DNA of 64,000 nucleotides from Plasmodium malariae (Eukaryota; Apicomplexa; Aconoidasida; Haemosporida; Plasmodiidae). A program made the position numbers and the translations under genes. The notes under the pieces were generated by a model that ran no database searches, was not told the origin of the DNA, and saw only the letters and a list, made by a program, of their open reading frames with translations. Positions 1 to 13,357 of this stretch are shown piece by piece (the stretch's first letter is position 1; every line of letters starts with the position of its first letter). The stretch lies in NCBI RefSeq assembly GCF_900090045.1, contig NC_041788.1, positions 1,488,001-1,552,000 on the forward strand. The letters are read 5' to 3'.

Positions 1-116
1 AATATATTTTTTCATAAAAAAAAAAAAAAAAAGGAACAATAATTCTTTAATATGCTATTTTTTAAATTAAACAAAAATAAAAAATTAATTACATGCATGT
101 ACACATATACATAATA

Positions 117-165
<49 letters not shown>

Positions 166-413
166 GTACAAATATGTATGGTAAAATGTTTATTCTTTTT
201 TTGCTTTTTCGTTATTCGAAAAAAATTACATACATATGCATATAATAAAAATAAAAGTTTAATTATTCTCTGCATATTATAATTTAAAGAACTCTATATC
301 TATAAATAATGAAGCATTCATTTCTAATTGTTTTTAAAAATTTTATCTGTTTACTGAAATACGAGTCAAATGGGAGTAAAATGTATGTGTACGTACGTAC
401 GTATGTGATATTC

Positions 414-454
<41 letters not shown>

Positions 455-1291
455 AATATATTATGTATATATTGTGCATTATGTACGTGTAAACATGTAT
501 TAATACATTTTAAAAATAAACTCTTTCATTTCTTGCGTTTATCACACTTTTCATTCTCCTCAAAAACATTGCCTTCTTCACTCGTAAAAGCTATATGTGC
601 ATTAAATTATATACATATATATCTACATATATATACTGTAGTAGTATACTTAATTTTTTTTTTTTTTTTTTATTTTAATTTTTATTGTAATTGAATACTG
701 TGATATTTAAAAAAATATGCATAACACATATATATATTATATACTCTTTTATTATTCTTCTAATATATTTTAGCGCATTGGATTTCTTAAAATGCTACAC
801 ACACATAGGTGCAAAAAGACATTAAATGTATGAGCATAAAAAGAAAAAAAAATTTATGTATATATATTAAAGAATGTTTATTAAAAAAAGTATACCATAT
901 ATATACACATACATAAGTATGTACCGTTATGCATAAATTCTTTCTGCTGTATTAAAATTTTGTATCTGTAGAAAGTGTACATAAATTATTATATTTCTTA
1001 TATTTGTGTAAATTAAAATTGTTCATGTTGTGTATTGTTTGTTCTATTTTTGCGTAATATATATATTTTTTTTCTTTTTTTTGTAATAAATTAAAATTCG
1101 TGCATAATTTTAAGTGTGTATCTTCATGTGATAGGAAAGTAATCGTAAAACATGCATTTTGAATTTTACATTTCATACTTCGAACTGCGTATTATGTTTT
1201 ATGTATTTTGATGCTTTATTACTCAGTCGTATATTTTAAAGAAGATAAAAAAAGTCGTAAACTCTATAGTGACTTGTGCTTCTGCGGCGAG

Positions 1292-1333
<42 letters not shown>

Positions 1334-1624
1334 TGTATACATGTACAGGTATATATATGTACGCATTATATATATAAAATTTTCTAGTACGGTTTCGCTT
1401 CTTCAAGTTTTCTTCGTACGTTACTGGTGCGCACAACAAAGCAGCTTGTTTCAAATTACCACAAATGGATGCACATATATACACGTGTACTCAAAAAAGC
1501 GTTACGCTTCTCCCCTTCCAAGCATAATATATATACACACACATATGTCTACATATATATATATATATACATGTATATATTCCTGCTGAACTGCCAACCG
1601 TTTGCTTTTTTAGAACAGAATTAT
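1..1624. other. Intergenic, 3' side of Alba1
   Basis: I see no supportable gene here. The stretch holds TA dinucleotide tracts near 120-158, 419-445, 1300-1326 and 1553-1580, poly-T and poly-A runs, and purine/pyrimidine repeats of TATG/TACA type. Open frames on both strands are low-complexity (Tyr/Ile or Phe rich) and look like by-products of the tracts. It probably contains the 3' UTR of Alba1. Confidence 0.6.
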
Positions 1625-2338
1625 TCATCCTCTGAACCCACCTCTGCCACCTCTAAATACACCTCTGAATCCACCTCTTCCTCTATAACCACCATCTCTT
1701 CCACCTCTATATCCCCCTCTGCCACCCATGGGCATACCTCCTGATCTAAAACCTCCTCTACCAAAAGCACCACCGTATCCTCTGACTCCTCTAAAACCAC
1801 TTCTACCATCATACATCCTATCACCAAATGGTCTGTACCCACCTCTTCTCATAAAACCACCCCCTCCTCCTCTACCTCCTCTAAAACCTCGAAAGAATCT
1901 TGGTCTAAATCCTCTACCCCTAAATGGTCTACTATTTACTATCTCTTCTGTTGTCATTTCTTTTACATATTTCTCATCTAAAGGTGGTTGATACCCAGCA
2001 TCTTTTACATCTAATTGTTCTCTTGATAATAATATATCAATAAAAGATACTGTTTTTTCCTGAACAACATGTTCATTGTTATCTTGTCCACTTACATACT
2101 GATCTGTTATTACGGTACTTCCACATCTGGTAATTTGATGTAAACCTTTAAACCTTCTTTTTATTATTTCTGCTAAGGTAACTGCTTTTCCTATTGCATT
2201 ACCTGTAGCTTTTATTTTTAAACTCTTTTTATCTTCTTCTCCTAATATTTTTGCACCATAATTTACATAATTTGTCATCCTACCCGTTGATGTAATTCTC
2301 ATCTCATCTTCGTCTATTGGTTCTCTATCTTTCTTCAT
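1625..2338 (-). CDS. ALBA1: DNA/RNA-binding protein Alba1
   Basis: Single-exon gene of 237 aa. Residues about 15-105 form an Alba fold: GRMTNYVNYGAKIL, then the basic segment with ATGNAIGKAVTLAEIIKRRF typical of the family. From about residue 143 to the end the protein is an RGG/RG-rich tail of Gly, Arg, Phe and Tyr. Alba proteins with RGG tails in Plasmodium bind DNA and RNA and act in mRNA storage and translational control (family knowledge). The ATG is followed by MKKDREPIDEDEM, and the length is close to the roughly 248 aa I recall for the P. falciparum protein. The Arg/Gly tail could be a site of arginine methylation (inference). The coding strand of the tail lacks the poly-A/T tracts of the flanks, so the boundaries are clear. 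Confidence 0.93.
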   Translation of the reverse strand: MKKDREPIDEDEMRITSTGRMTNYVNYGAKILGEEDKKSLKIKATGNAIGKAVTLAEIIKRRFKGLHQITRCGSTVITDQYVSGQDNNEHVVQEKTVSFIDILLSREQLDVKDAGYQPPLDEKYVKEMTTEEIVNSRPFRGRGFRPRFFRGFRGGRGGGGGFMRRGGYRPFGDRMYDGRSGFRGVRGYGGAFGRGGFRSGGMPMGGRGGYRGGRDGGYRGRGGFRGVFRGGRGGFRG

Positions 2339-2751
2339 TTTGCTCTAACGTACACTTAAACTGTTCCTTTATATTAATTTTTCTAAAATTATTTTATTTT
2401 CAAATTATCTTTTCTTTTCTTTTTTTTTAATTATTTTTTTCTAAAATTATTATATTTAAAATTTTTTTTTTTTTTTTTAATTTATTTATTTATTTTTTTT
2501 TAAATAATTTCTTTGTTTTTTTTAAATTATTATATTTTTAAAATTCTTTTTTTTTTTTATTATAAAGCTCTTCTTTTTTTTTTGTTCTTCTTTTTTCACT
2601 CTTTACATACTTTGTGAAACTAAATTGGCTCTAATGCAAACAAAAATACCTCTTCTAAATATTAGTCAAACGATTTAATACTTTTTCATGTATTTTATGG
2701 ACACTTTAAACATGTAAAACTCAAAATAATCGTCTTTATCACTCAGAATGT

Positions 2752-2992
2752 GCGTCTATCTTTGTATCTATCTTTGTATCTATCTTTGTATCTATCTTTG
2801 TATTTATCTTTGTATCTATCTTTGTATCTATCTTTGTATCTATCTTTGTATCTATCTTTGTATCTATCTTTGTATCTATCTTTGTATCTATCTTTGTATC
2901 TATCTTTGTATCTATCTTTGTATCTATCTTTGTATCTATCTTTGTATCTATCTTTGTATCTATCTGTATATCTATCTGTGTATTTATCTACA
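2752..2992. repeat. 12-bp tandem repeat, unit TATCTTTGTATC
   Basis: About 19-20 head-to-tail copies of TATCTTTGTATC with very few changes, decaying at the right end (TATCTGTATATC). Because 12 is a multiple of 3, each frame stays open: LCIY and LYLS on the plus strand, KDRY on the minus. These ORFs are repeat artefacts. It lies about 400 bp upstream of the Alba1 start. Confidence 0.95.
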
Positions 2993-3599
2993 TATATATG
3001 CACATATACGTATAAAACTCTTCTTTTTAATTTTATTCTCCAGTGAGGCAATTAAAACTCTCTGAAAGCAATAAAAAGTTAAAAGCATAGTATTGCGTAT
3101 ATGCACACGTATATATATATTTACATGTGCATCATTCTATATATACACATATATATACATTGTATTCACATCTGGGCAAATTAATTAAAAATGCGAAATA
3201 AAACTACGATTAACGTGGAAAGGTGGGGAAGGGGGGAGGTTAGAAATGGTATATTAATTAAATATTACAACACTCACATATATACATATATACATACATA
3301 TATACATGCATACGTACGTATATTCGTACGTGCACACATACGTACATGTATGTGTTAATTTTCATCTCTTTGTACCTTACTTTTATTTTCAAGATTTACT
3401 ATTTTCTGTTCCAATTTTTTATTTTATTATTTTTATTTTAACATTGTATGTTTTCTATCACAATATTCATGTTCCTACAAAAATTGAATGGGGCGAACAA
3501 ATGAGCACAAAATGATGAAAGAGGACACAAAGTAGCAAAAATGGGGAAAAATGGAAAAAATGGAAGAAATTGAAAAAATAAGAAATATTAAAAAAAAAT

Positions 3600-3748
3600 G
3601 GGAAAAGTTAAAATAAATGGGAAAAGTTAAAATAAATGGGAAAAGTTAAAATAAATAGGAAAAGTTAAAATAAATAGGAAAAGTTAAAATAAATAGGAAA
3701 AGTTAAAATAAATAGGAAAAGTTAAAATAAATAGGAAAAGTTAAAAAT
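3600..3748. repeat. 19-bp tandem repeat, unit GGGAAAAGTTAAAATAAAT
   Basis: About seven to eight copies of a 19-bp unit. The first copies carry ...AAATGGG and the later ones ...AAATAGG, a clean switch of variant along the array. It is intergenic and no function is apparent. Confidence 0.9.
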
Positions 3749-4114
3749 ATTTGGAAAAACGTTAGCAAAATGTATAGAACATCTACGAATCGTTCTTTAC
3801 ATGTCCATATAAACATAGATGTATAATGAAGTCTCCCCTATATATAGAAGGTATACAACTTAAAAAAAATAATAATAAACAAATTAGACTTAAATGAAAG
3901 ATACAAAGCTACACCGCTACAACGCTACGTTTGTTCATGCTCGCCTTATTTGCTTTCACATAATACTACATCAAGATGGTACACATATGCATATAATTCG
4001 TACGTAAATATTTTTAACTTTTATCTTGAAATTACAAAAGTTAATTATTTGTTCATTATGGAATTTTTTTTTTTTTAATATAACTTAAAAATTGAAGGGG
4101 AAAAAAATACACAC

Positions 4115-4159
<45 letters not shown>

Positions 4160-4466
4160 ATCACGCATATATAAAAAATTAATATATTTAATAAAACAAA
4201 GATAACTAACGCAATAACGTATTCAAGCGCTAAGGCAATATTCGTAGCACATACTGAGTAATTTGTACATATAAATGCGCTTAAATAACCTCGCCATATA
4301 AATCAGCTAAATAATACAAAAGCTGACTTATAATATATCTAATAGGGGGAAAAACACACATACATGTATACATACAAATATGCATATATATATACATACG
4401 TATATATGTGCATTAACACAAGATCATAATAATACATAAATCACTCAACAACATAAATAATGTAAC

Positions 4467-4513
<47 letters not shown>

Positions 4514-5710
4514 GTAAAAACTAGCAAACATTTACTTTCATGTAAATGCACAAAATATGTCTAAACAAAAAAAAAAATGTAGAATAATCTTTATTCTAAA
4601 ATTTTCTGGCGTAAAAATATTCTGTAACACCTTTCATTTTTTTCAGATGTGTATGCAAAATAAAGATATATAAAATAGCTATTCAAAAAAAAAAAAAAAA
4701 AAAAAAAAAATTCTTATTAAGTTTTGTTTTATCTGTTCTGGTACGCATAATGTTGTATAATTTAATACAACAATTGTAACTGCTTAAATACAATACAACA
4801 CGATGACTTACAATAAAGCTTGCAAAAAAAAAAAAAGTATATATTCAAAAATTAGTATATACAATAAAGCGTACATACAAAAAGGGGAATGTACATAAAG
4901 GGGTAAATACAACAAGGTATATAAGCAAAAATGCGTATATTCATTTACAAAGAGGCGTATAAGCAAAAAGGGATATACACAAAGAGGCGTATAAACAAAA
5001 GCATGAACGTAGAAAAAAAGCTGTTACGAACTGATAATATAAAAACGAACAAAATGGAAACAAGTTAAAAAACACATGTAGTTATATACATATGAACATA
5101 TACATACAAACATAGGATTATATACAAATATGTACAATTCGTATTTTATGTTAATATTTCTTTATAAAAAATATATTATATACATATATAAAAATATATA
5201 TTATATACAAGAATATAAATACTTTTATACAATACCTGCTAACTTCAAAGTTTTTACTTTTCTTCAAAGACCATGGTTCGCTTATTTTTTAACTTCCTCT
5301 TGTTTTCTTCTTTTTGTGTATTTTAATTTTTTATTTTTTCTTTTTACTCTTTAATTTTTTTTTTTTTTTTTTAATATTTAATTTTTTTTTTTTTATTGCG
5401 TCATGGTTTTGTGAACGTCATAATTTGATTTTTTTTTTTTTTTTTTTTTTTATAATGCAAGCTAATATTAGGGTGTAAGTTTTATCATCAACCACCTTTA
5501 TACAGTTCTTTATTAATTTTTTTTTTTTTTTTTTTATTTATATATGTAGATAGTATTACAATAAGTTAACTGATGAAGGTGCTCTGGTTAAAATAGGTAA
5601 AAGTGCATTTGTATGATGCTTTACATATATATGTATATATATATGCATATACAATTAAAAGGGAATCTTAAATAACGGGTATATATATATATATTTATTA
5701 TATTTATATT

Positions 5711-5743
<33 letters not shown>

Positions 5744-5746
5744 TTA

Positions 5747-5793
<47 letters not shown>

Positions 5794-6536
5794 ATGTATG
5801 TTATATTTATATTTAAACATAATACATACAAGTACGTAATTTGTATTTATAATTATATGTACTTACAATATAGTAATGGTGAAAACCTCGCAGCGTTCAT
5901 ACTTTTTTCGAGTGATACATTATGAGCTTTATTTTTTTGTGCTATTGATATTTCCCTTTATTTTTATTTTTACTTTTCCTATCCTTTCCTTTTCTTTTTT
6001 TTTTCCTTTTTCTTTTACTTTTTTTTTTTTTTCTTTTTCACATTCCACATTTCACTTTTTCAGCGTAGCATTGTGTATACATAAAAAAAATATTAAGTCT
6101 CTAATTCAAATAAAAAGTAAAAAAATATATTAAAGCATTTATTTCTGCAGCTTTGTTAGGAGCATCTTATATTACACAAATTGTTTTATGTATTCTGACT
6201 TGACCGATTTTGTTATAGAAGTTATGTTATATTATTTTTTTTTTTTTTCGAACGGCTCTCTCAAAAATAAATAGAACTGAACAAACATAATTGTTACAGT
6301 TTATATAAATAACACCAGACAAAATAGGCAAAATTAGGAAAATAAGAAAAATAAATAAAATAAACGTTATGTAAAATGGATGTACCATTTAAATTATTTC
6401 CTATGGTATTATGATGATATGTTTTTATTTTTTTGATATTTTTATCTAGTTTGCATTATGTACAGAAACAAAATAGGGCTACGTTGTAGCAAAATTTTCT
6501 TTTATTTTTGTTAAGTTCACTATATGACACTATAAG

Positions 6537-6617
<81 letters not shown>

Positions 6618-7389
6618 TATCAATTACGTAAACTAGAGTGTATACTTATATATACATACGTACGTGTGTAGTTAAAACATGGATCCCTAGGAATTTAAGA
6701 AAATTACGTAAACTGCATTTAAGGGGAAACGAACGTGTACAATTGCATGCACACATGTATATATGTTTATTTATATATACATTGCCATATTTATAAACTT
6801 TTCTTTTTTTTTTACGCTTTAATGTGGTTTATACCATAAAATAGCGTAACCCTCCCCTCCTTTTTTGTTAAGGTTACATAACAAAGGGAGATTTTCAGTT
6901 ACTGCCTTTTTGCGAGGCTGTGTTTATCCGCTTGTTTATTTATATATAATTATCTATCATTATTTTTTCTATTTACGTATTTACGTATTTACGTATTTAC
7001 TTATTTATTTATTTATTTATTTATTAATATATTTATTTTGTTTTTTTTTTGAAGTTGGCACCTTTTAAAGTTATGTATTTTTTTTTAAATAAATCGCATT
7101 TTTGTTCTTTTTGTTTATATATATATAAATATAGTGTTATCCATTTTGTTAAAAAATATTTTGTTCAAGTAATATTAATGATAATAATGAAGAATTAGAA
7201 CAACATTGAAGAATGAAATAGAATAATTTTATTTTATTCCAATTTATTGTGCTATTCGTCGTATATCATTTACATATTTATTCTTTTTCAATATATATAT
7301 ATGTATTTATATGGAAATGCTTGTACATTGAGTTCGTTGCTTGCGATATTCGCCTGACCATGTACATAAATTTCTGATTAATTTTAAAA

Positions 7390-8558
7390 ATGGTGAAAAA
7401 GGACAACATATGGATTTTGTGTAAATTCTATTGTAAAGAAAATGAAGGAATGTTAAATAAAAAACAGGAAGATGATATTTTCAAAATTTTAGAAAATTCC
7501 AACACACCATTATCTATTTTAATTAAAGAAGTAAATTTTCATTTTACATAATTTGCTCTTCTGTACATACGTAGACAAAATAATTACTAGCTCATATACA
7601 TACATACATATACATTCATACATAAATATATATTTGTACATATATATTTGTATGTATGTTTGTCAGTACGTTCAACTTATTTGCTTGAATTGAAAACCTT
7701 TTTTTGTAAATCGAAAACTAAACCTTTGTAGGAATTTGATAAGAAAGCTACAATACTGTACGGGAAAATATTTAAAAGCATACTTTTTTCTCGCTTTTTC
7801 GGTAAAAAAAAAAAAAAAAAGATACATAAAATATGAACAATTAAGCAAATGAGCAAAAAAAAAGAGCAAATGAACACAACACCACTCCCGAAATTTTTCT
7901 CCTTTTCCCGTAGTTACTTTTGCAAATTTGAAACTTCGGCTATTCATTATCCGAACTAGCAATGTGAGTACATTTTTTAATTGAATAAAATTTTTGAAAA
8001 CATTTGTATATCCATATATATTTTTATTTATTTATTTATTTATTTATTTACTTATTCATTTTATTTTTTCAAAAGTTCAATGTAATCGAAATCCACAACA
8101 TATACGGTTTACCTTTTCAGAAATACAAAAGAGAAGTTTCCCTGTTATCGCAATTTGTAACCCTATGTGGTAGTAACTTGAGTGTCCAAGTATTATACAT
8201 AGGAGGTAATATGCTAGTAGCGCATATATACATGTGTGTATAAATATTTGTACAGTTATATATACACATAATGAATTCATCCGATTTGTGTGCACATGTG
8301 CATATTAACTTGATACATATTGTATGTACACCTCATTTGTATAAACACAAGAAGGTGAATTTACAAAAAATTAATATTTTTTATTTTTTATTCCTTTTTA
8401 GTGCTTTTTATTCGTTTTTATTTTATTTTATTTTTTTTTTTTTTACAGTAACACTGTGCAAATGTAAAAGATTTTTAAGAGACCTATTTATTAGGTTAAA
8501 AATTGAAGATAACATTCCAACCATTTTGAAGTATAACAACTTTCCTCATTTTTTATGA
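7390..8558 (+). CDS. POP5: RNase P/MRP subunit, POP5-like (5 exons)
   Basis: Hand-built model with exons 7390-7530, 7732-7801, 7914-7963, 8076-8205 and 8449-8558. All introns are GT..AG and phases agree (0, 1, 0, 1), giving 166 aa. The protein starts MVKKDNIWILCKF, like the MVRxKxRYLLCEL start of POP5. The middle (FANLKLRLFIIRTSN) fits the Pop5 strand carrying an RCxR-type motif. The C-terminal LYIGVTLCKCKRFL matches the family pattern LHVGGTIRTCQKFL. POP5 is a shared protein of RNase P and RNase MRP, which mature tRNA 5' ends and pre-rRNA. The match is from memory of the human protein and not from a search. The model's coherent phase over five exons supports the gene itself more strongly than the name. 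Confidence 0.62.
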
Positions 8559-9538
8559 TCATAGGGTTGCATGTGTTTTTATGGAGCTATAAGAAAAATT
8601 TTGTTTCATTTTAGAATTCCATTATTTTACGATAGTATGTTATGCTATATTATGCTGCAATAGGCAATTCTACAGCTATACTGCTGCACTGCTATAACTT
8701 CATATAGTGGTGTTCCCATACAGCTATGCCTTCTTTTTATGTCTTTTTAGGGAATTGGAAAATTGTCCATAATTTTGCGCAAGAAGGAGTTTGACTTATT
8801 CTGCAAAACTAACTTTTTATGTTGCTCATATTGAAATAAATATAAAGTTTTCTGTTAAATTTCTCTACGTATGTGTTCATACTAAGTCTAAATATTATTA
8901 TATTACGTACATTTATTTATATTTATTATGCCATATTATTTTTTCTTTTTTTCGCGCTTTCCCATTTACTGCATATACCAGATAAGTACTATGTGACAGC
9001 AGTTACAGAAATGACGCTTTTTTTATTTTAAAAATTTTGCGTTATATTATTAATTTTATTTCTGAAATAAGAATGCAGTTTTTTTTTTTTTTGCATGTGC
9101 TTATAATTTATATAAATTTTTTTTTTTTTTTTTAATAATCAAAAATAGGCTCGTAATATGCATAGTGTATTATATATGCACATCTGTACATACATACGTA
9201 CATGCTTATATATATACACATGTACATAAGTTTACGTTTGTCTTTTTTGTTTCCGTTGAACTAGCATTCTTTTGGTAAAGTGAAAAATAAAAAAAATAAA
9301 AAAAAAAAAAAAAAGCTTCAAAAATTACATGATCACATGTACACAATATTTAAAAAAAAAAAACTTTCAAGTGAACAACTGTATTACTACATATACTCTT
9401 ATTTTCATTTCGGCAGAAAAAAGATTTTCGAGTATATGTAAAAAGTATTATATATCAGATGATAAAACTGTTCTCTTGTGATATTCGTTTTTTGGCTTAT
9501 TCCCTTTTTAGTTAATCGCCCTCCCCTATTGGTCCACT
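8559..9538. other. Convergent intergenic region
   Basis: No gene seen. This is the region between the 3' ends of the POP5-like gene and L13, holding poly-T (9080-9092, 9117-9133) and poly-A (9300-9314, 9350-9363) runs expected of UTR and terminator DNA. Confidence 0.55.
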
Positions 9539-10457
9539 TCAACTATCCTTTGATTTTCTCTTTATATCTTTTTTTTGTTGTTGTTTGTTCTTTCTTCTCT
9601 CTGACAATTTAGCTTTTCGTAATGTTTTATATGCTAAGAATGTTTTATCTATCTTAGACACTTCCATCGCTTCGTAGTAAGGTGTGGTGTTTCTTTCATT
9701 CTTAAATATACTACGTAGTTGTTTCTTAGTCCTTAATTCTTTAATAAGTTTCTTGTCCGAATCAGCTGGAATTCCACCAATACCCTTTTTACATTTATTT
9801 CTTTTTAATGGAATCATAACTAAATGCTTTTTATATTTTTCCAACCTTTCTATATTTCTCTTCAATGTTTCTTCGCATCTGTTTTTTCTTCTCTTGTCAA
9901 CACAAATGCCTATACTTCTTGCTGCAAGAGGGTTTAACTTAGCTCCCTAACAACGAGCATAAAGATAGATCAAGCGTTCATATGTAAAAATCATTTTTGT
10001 TCACAATGACAAAGAATACCATGATGGGAAGAAACAAAAATTCAAGAAATGGAGAAGGTCTTCTTTTAATATTCATTTGTAAATTAAAGAACGAAAAAAA
10101 TGATTCAAAATGACAAAAATAATGGTATCAAATAAAGGAAAACAATATATCACATTTACACACACCATTATATAGTGCATATACACATAAAACTATATTT
10201 TGGTGCATTTTGTATACCTTTAATTCTTCAAGGGTAAAACCTCTTCCTAGTCTTGATCTGAAATTGTACCTCTGAGTTGGACATTGAACTATGGGGTGTA
10301 ATTTTTCTATTGGTTTCCCTCCACTTTCTCTTCTCTTTTTTGCTCTTAATAATCTTCTTTTTTTTTTTTTTATGTTTTTACTAAAATTTACTCTTACATA
10401 CCTCTGCCACCATTTGTGTAAATGCACATTAGGCAATACATTGTTATGTGACACCAT
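9539..10457 (-). CDS. RPL13: 60S ribosomal protein L13 (eL13), 2 exons
   Basis: Exon 1 is 10218-10457 ([20 protein letters not shown]... to LEELK) and exon 2 is 9539-9946 ([14 protein letters not shown]... to KSKDS). The intron is phase 0 with a GTATAC donor and a TTAG acceptor, and the product is 215 aa. The conserved eL13 features are the N-terminal HxHKWWQRxVR motif, [20 protein letters not shown], and a basic C-terminal helix rich in [12 protein letters not shown]. It is a structural protein of the large cytosolic ribosomal subunit. It lies divergent to the S16 gene with 1.9 kb between the starts, as expected for a shared strong promoter region. Confidence 0.95.
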
Positions 10458-10757
10458 TGTGTATAATTAAAAGAAAAAAAAATTAAAAATGTACTAAAGT
10501 GGGAGGCTATGACGAAAAAAAAGAAAAATAAATGATATTATGAAATATAAGGAAATATAAAAAAAAAAATATTAAATATTTATGTCTGCTAATGAAAAAG
10601 AAAAAAAAATTATTCCATGTTCAGGTAAATACATTTGCAGTTTTCTATTCAGCATATACATACACGTATATTCGCAAAATTTTGGAAATTGCACAAAATT
10701 TTTTTTTTCTCTGTACTTAATACATATATATGTACATATACACATATATACACATAC

Positions 10758-10821
<64 letters not shown>

Positions 10822-11461
10822 GTATCTATATCTATTTATATAAATATTGCCTATACATCCCTCCATACAAAAGCTTGAATATGTACCATTCATATATTCA
10901 TACTTCCTCTTCTTTGTTTATTATAATGTTAACATTTAAGTGTTTCTCATTTATCATGAAACATTAATTATACATTACATATTCTCATTACATCTTAAAA
11001 ATTATATACGTTCACACATACATATATGCATACATATGCTTCACAAATGTTTAAATATATATATTTTGTCCCTCCTTTATTTTTATCTTTTTACTTTTTA
11101 ATTCTTTTTTATTTTATTTTTTTCTTTGTTGTCATGTATACTCTTACCCTTCTATGTATTACTTCCTTATGTAGTAGTAACATATACAGTAGTATTGTAA
11201 AAAGTGAAAGTTCAAGAATATTTTTTACAAGTAATTAAATTAAAACAAATTGGCGAAGATAATAAAAAAAAAAAAAAATACAAAAAAAAATAAAAAACTA
11301 AAAAATATTTTTAATTGTGCTCATTGTTGTGCATACGGTAATAATATATTATTGTATATATGTGCTAATAACGTACGCTTATTATGGAGTGTATATTGGT
11401 ATGTATACGTAAACGAATAAATCATATATAAGTATATATAAATATATATATAAATAAATAA

Positions 11462-11512
<51 letters not shown>

Positions 11513-11525
11513 GTAATATGTACGT

Positions 11526-11558
<33 letters not shown>

Positions 11559-12371
11559 GGCGAAAATTTGCTGTTATTTTTACTAATGCTCCTTTTTTTA
11601 AGTGATTAAAGGGGGCATAGATTTTATTACAGCTCAAGTGATAAAAGAATAGAAAAAGAAAATAATACTTCCACGTATTACATTTCGTTTTACGTTAGTA
11701 TATATTATCTAAGTTGAAGAAAAATGAGAAAAAAAAAAAAAAAAAATTAAAGCTAAAATTAACTATATATCACATAGTTCATAGTTTGTGTATGTTTCTA
11801 TAAAGTGTATAAAGTATTATTTATTTTTTTTTTTGTTAACTTAAAATTTTTTAGGGCATACATATATAAGTGGAATTAAGTTGCTTTCATACTTGAAATC
11901 TTTACTTTCTTAATTTAAAAGGAAAATTAACAAAATAAAAGGCACATACGTACATACATAATACATACATATATGTATATGTATATGTAATTTACATTAT
12001 AATATATATGTAATGTAATACATGATACTATACATATGTATGTATTAATTTTTAAAATTAATTCTTCTAATGAGCGAGTGCTTTTCATTTCATATACCAG
12101 TTGTACTGCCATAAACCAAAAATTTTGAGGTAATAAGAACAAGAAAATAAAGTTTACATTGTTAGCTATTATAGTATGTGCATATGTATGTATCGCTTAA
12201 ACAGTTGTGAAACATTTTTTTTTTTTTTTTTTATTGGAATGCTTGTTTAATTGTAATTTAAGGAGTTGCAACATAATTAATGAATTCAAATTTTAAATTA
12301 AATTATTTTAAAGTATTTAAATTATTGAAAGTATATTATCAACGTTTTTCTTTTTATATAGATAAATAAAA
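10458..12371. other. Divergent intergenic region, eL13 / uS9
   Basis: Holds the promoters of two ribosomal protein genes. Prominent elements are a TA tract of about 50 bp (10766-10818), a second TA tract (11463-11507), a T run (11528-11556), and A runs at 11263-11278 and 11729-11746. No conserved open frame is visible on either strand. Confidence 0.6.
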
Positions 12372-13357
12372 ATGACAACAAAAGTAAAGAGAGTTCAAAC
12401 ATTCGGAAAAAAGGTAATACAAAAAAAAAAAAAAAAATAAATTGAAGTGTATGTGTTGTATTAGTTCTTCAAAATAGTTTTATTTAATAATTTTATTATA
12501 TACATATACACACTTATGTAAACATACGTATATACTTACATATTTGTTATTATATCGTTCCATAAATATTTTCCATTTGGACAAACACATTATTGGGTAT
12601 AATTAGCATATACTAATCATCGTATACATATATAGACGTATATATGAGTTTATAATGCTTGTACCACATATGAATAAAACATGTTTGTAATTTCAACACA
12701 AAAAAAAAAAAAAAAAAAAAAGTGGATATCAAAGGAAGGGTGTTATTTTCCATGCGTACCTGAACAAGCAATAATATTTTTACCTTTTGTTAATATAAAA
12801 ATACACACAGATAAAGTATATATATGCATTTTTGAAATTAAATAAATATCCTTTTTTTTTTTTTTTTTTTTGCAACAATACATTGTTGCTCTTTCGATAT
12901 GTATTTCAAATGATATGTTCTCATTTTTGTGTACTCATTTTTTTTTTTGCTTATTTTTTCTCAGAAAACGGCCGTTGCAGTAGCGACAGTTACAAATGGA
13001 AAGGGACTGATAAAATTAAATGGAAAGAACATCGATTTAGTGGAACCGTACATTTTGAGAACAAAAGTTTATGAGCCCCTATGGTTGATAGGAGCAGCTA
13101 AATTAAAAAATTTAGATATACGCATAAGGGTTAAGGGAGGAGGTCAAACGGCACAAATTTACGCAATAAGACAAGCCATTGGCAAAGGAATAATATCATA
13201 CTATCAAAAATATGTGGACGAGTCAACAAAAAAAGAATTAAAGGATATATTGTTAAGATATGACAGAACGTTACTCGTAGGAGATACAAGAAGATGTGAA
13301 CCTAAGAAGTTTGGTGGAAAGGGAGCGCGTGCCAGATACCAGAAATCATACAGATAG
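12372..13357 (+). CDS. RPS16: 40S ribosomal protein S16 (uS9), 2 exons
   Basis: Exon 1 is 12372-12413 ([14 protein letters not shown]) and exon 2 is 12965-13357, joined in phase 0 by an intron with GTAATA donor and TCAG acceptor. The product is 144 aa. Diagnostic uS9 features are the N-terminal VQTFGKKKTAVAVA, the [21 protein letters not shown] core, [20 protein letters not shown] and the terminal KSYR that contacts P-site tRNA. It is a structural protein of the small ribosomal subunit head. A longer open frame that reads back into the intron (from 12929) is an artefact of the acceptor region. Confidence 0.97.

Larger units (their letters stand above)
2339..7389. other. Divergent intergenic region, Alba1 / POP5-like
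   Basis: About 5 kb between two divergent start codons, with no gene I can support. It holds the likely promoters and 5' leaders of both neighbours. Contents include a 12-bp tandem array (2752-2992), a 19-bp array (about 3600-3745), poly-A of about 26 (4685-4710), and TA tracts (4118-4151, 4463-4510, 5680-5782, 6540-6613). Predicted short frames at 5130, 5876 and 6865 are Phe/Tyr/Ile runs from poly-T DNA. Confidence 0.6.

Noticed and set aside
2743..3065. Open frames over the 12-bp array (KDRY, LCIY, LYLS)
   Set aside because: Unit length is a multiple of 3 and lacks stops; no flanking unique coding sequence.
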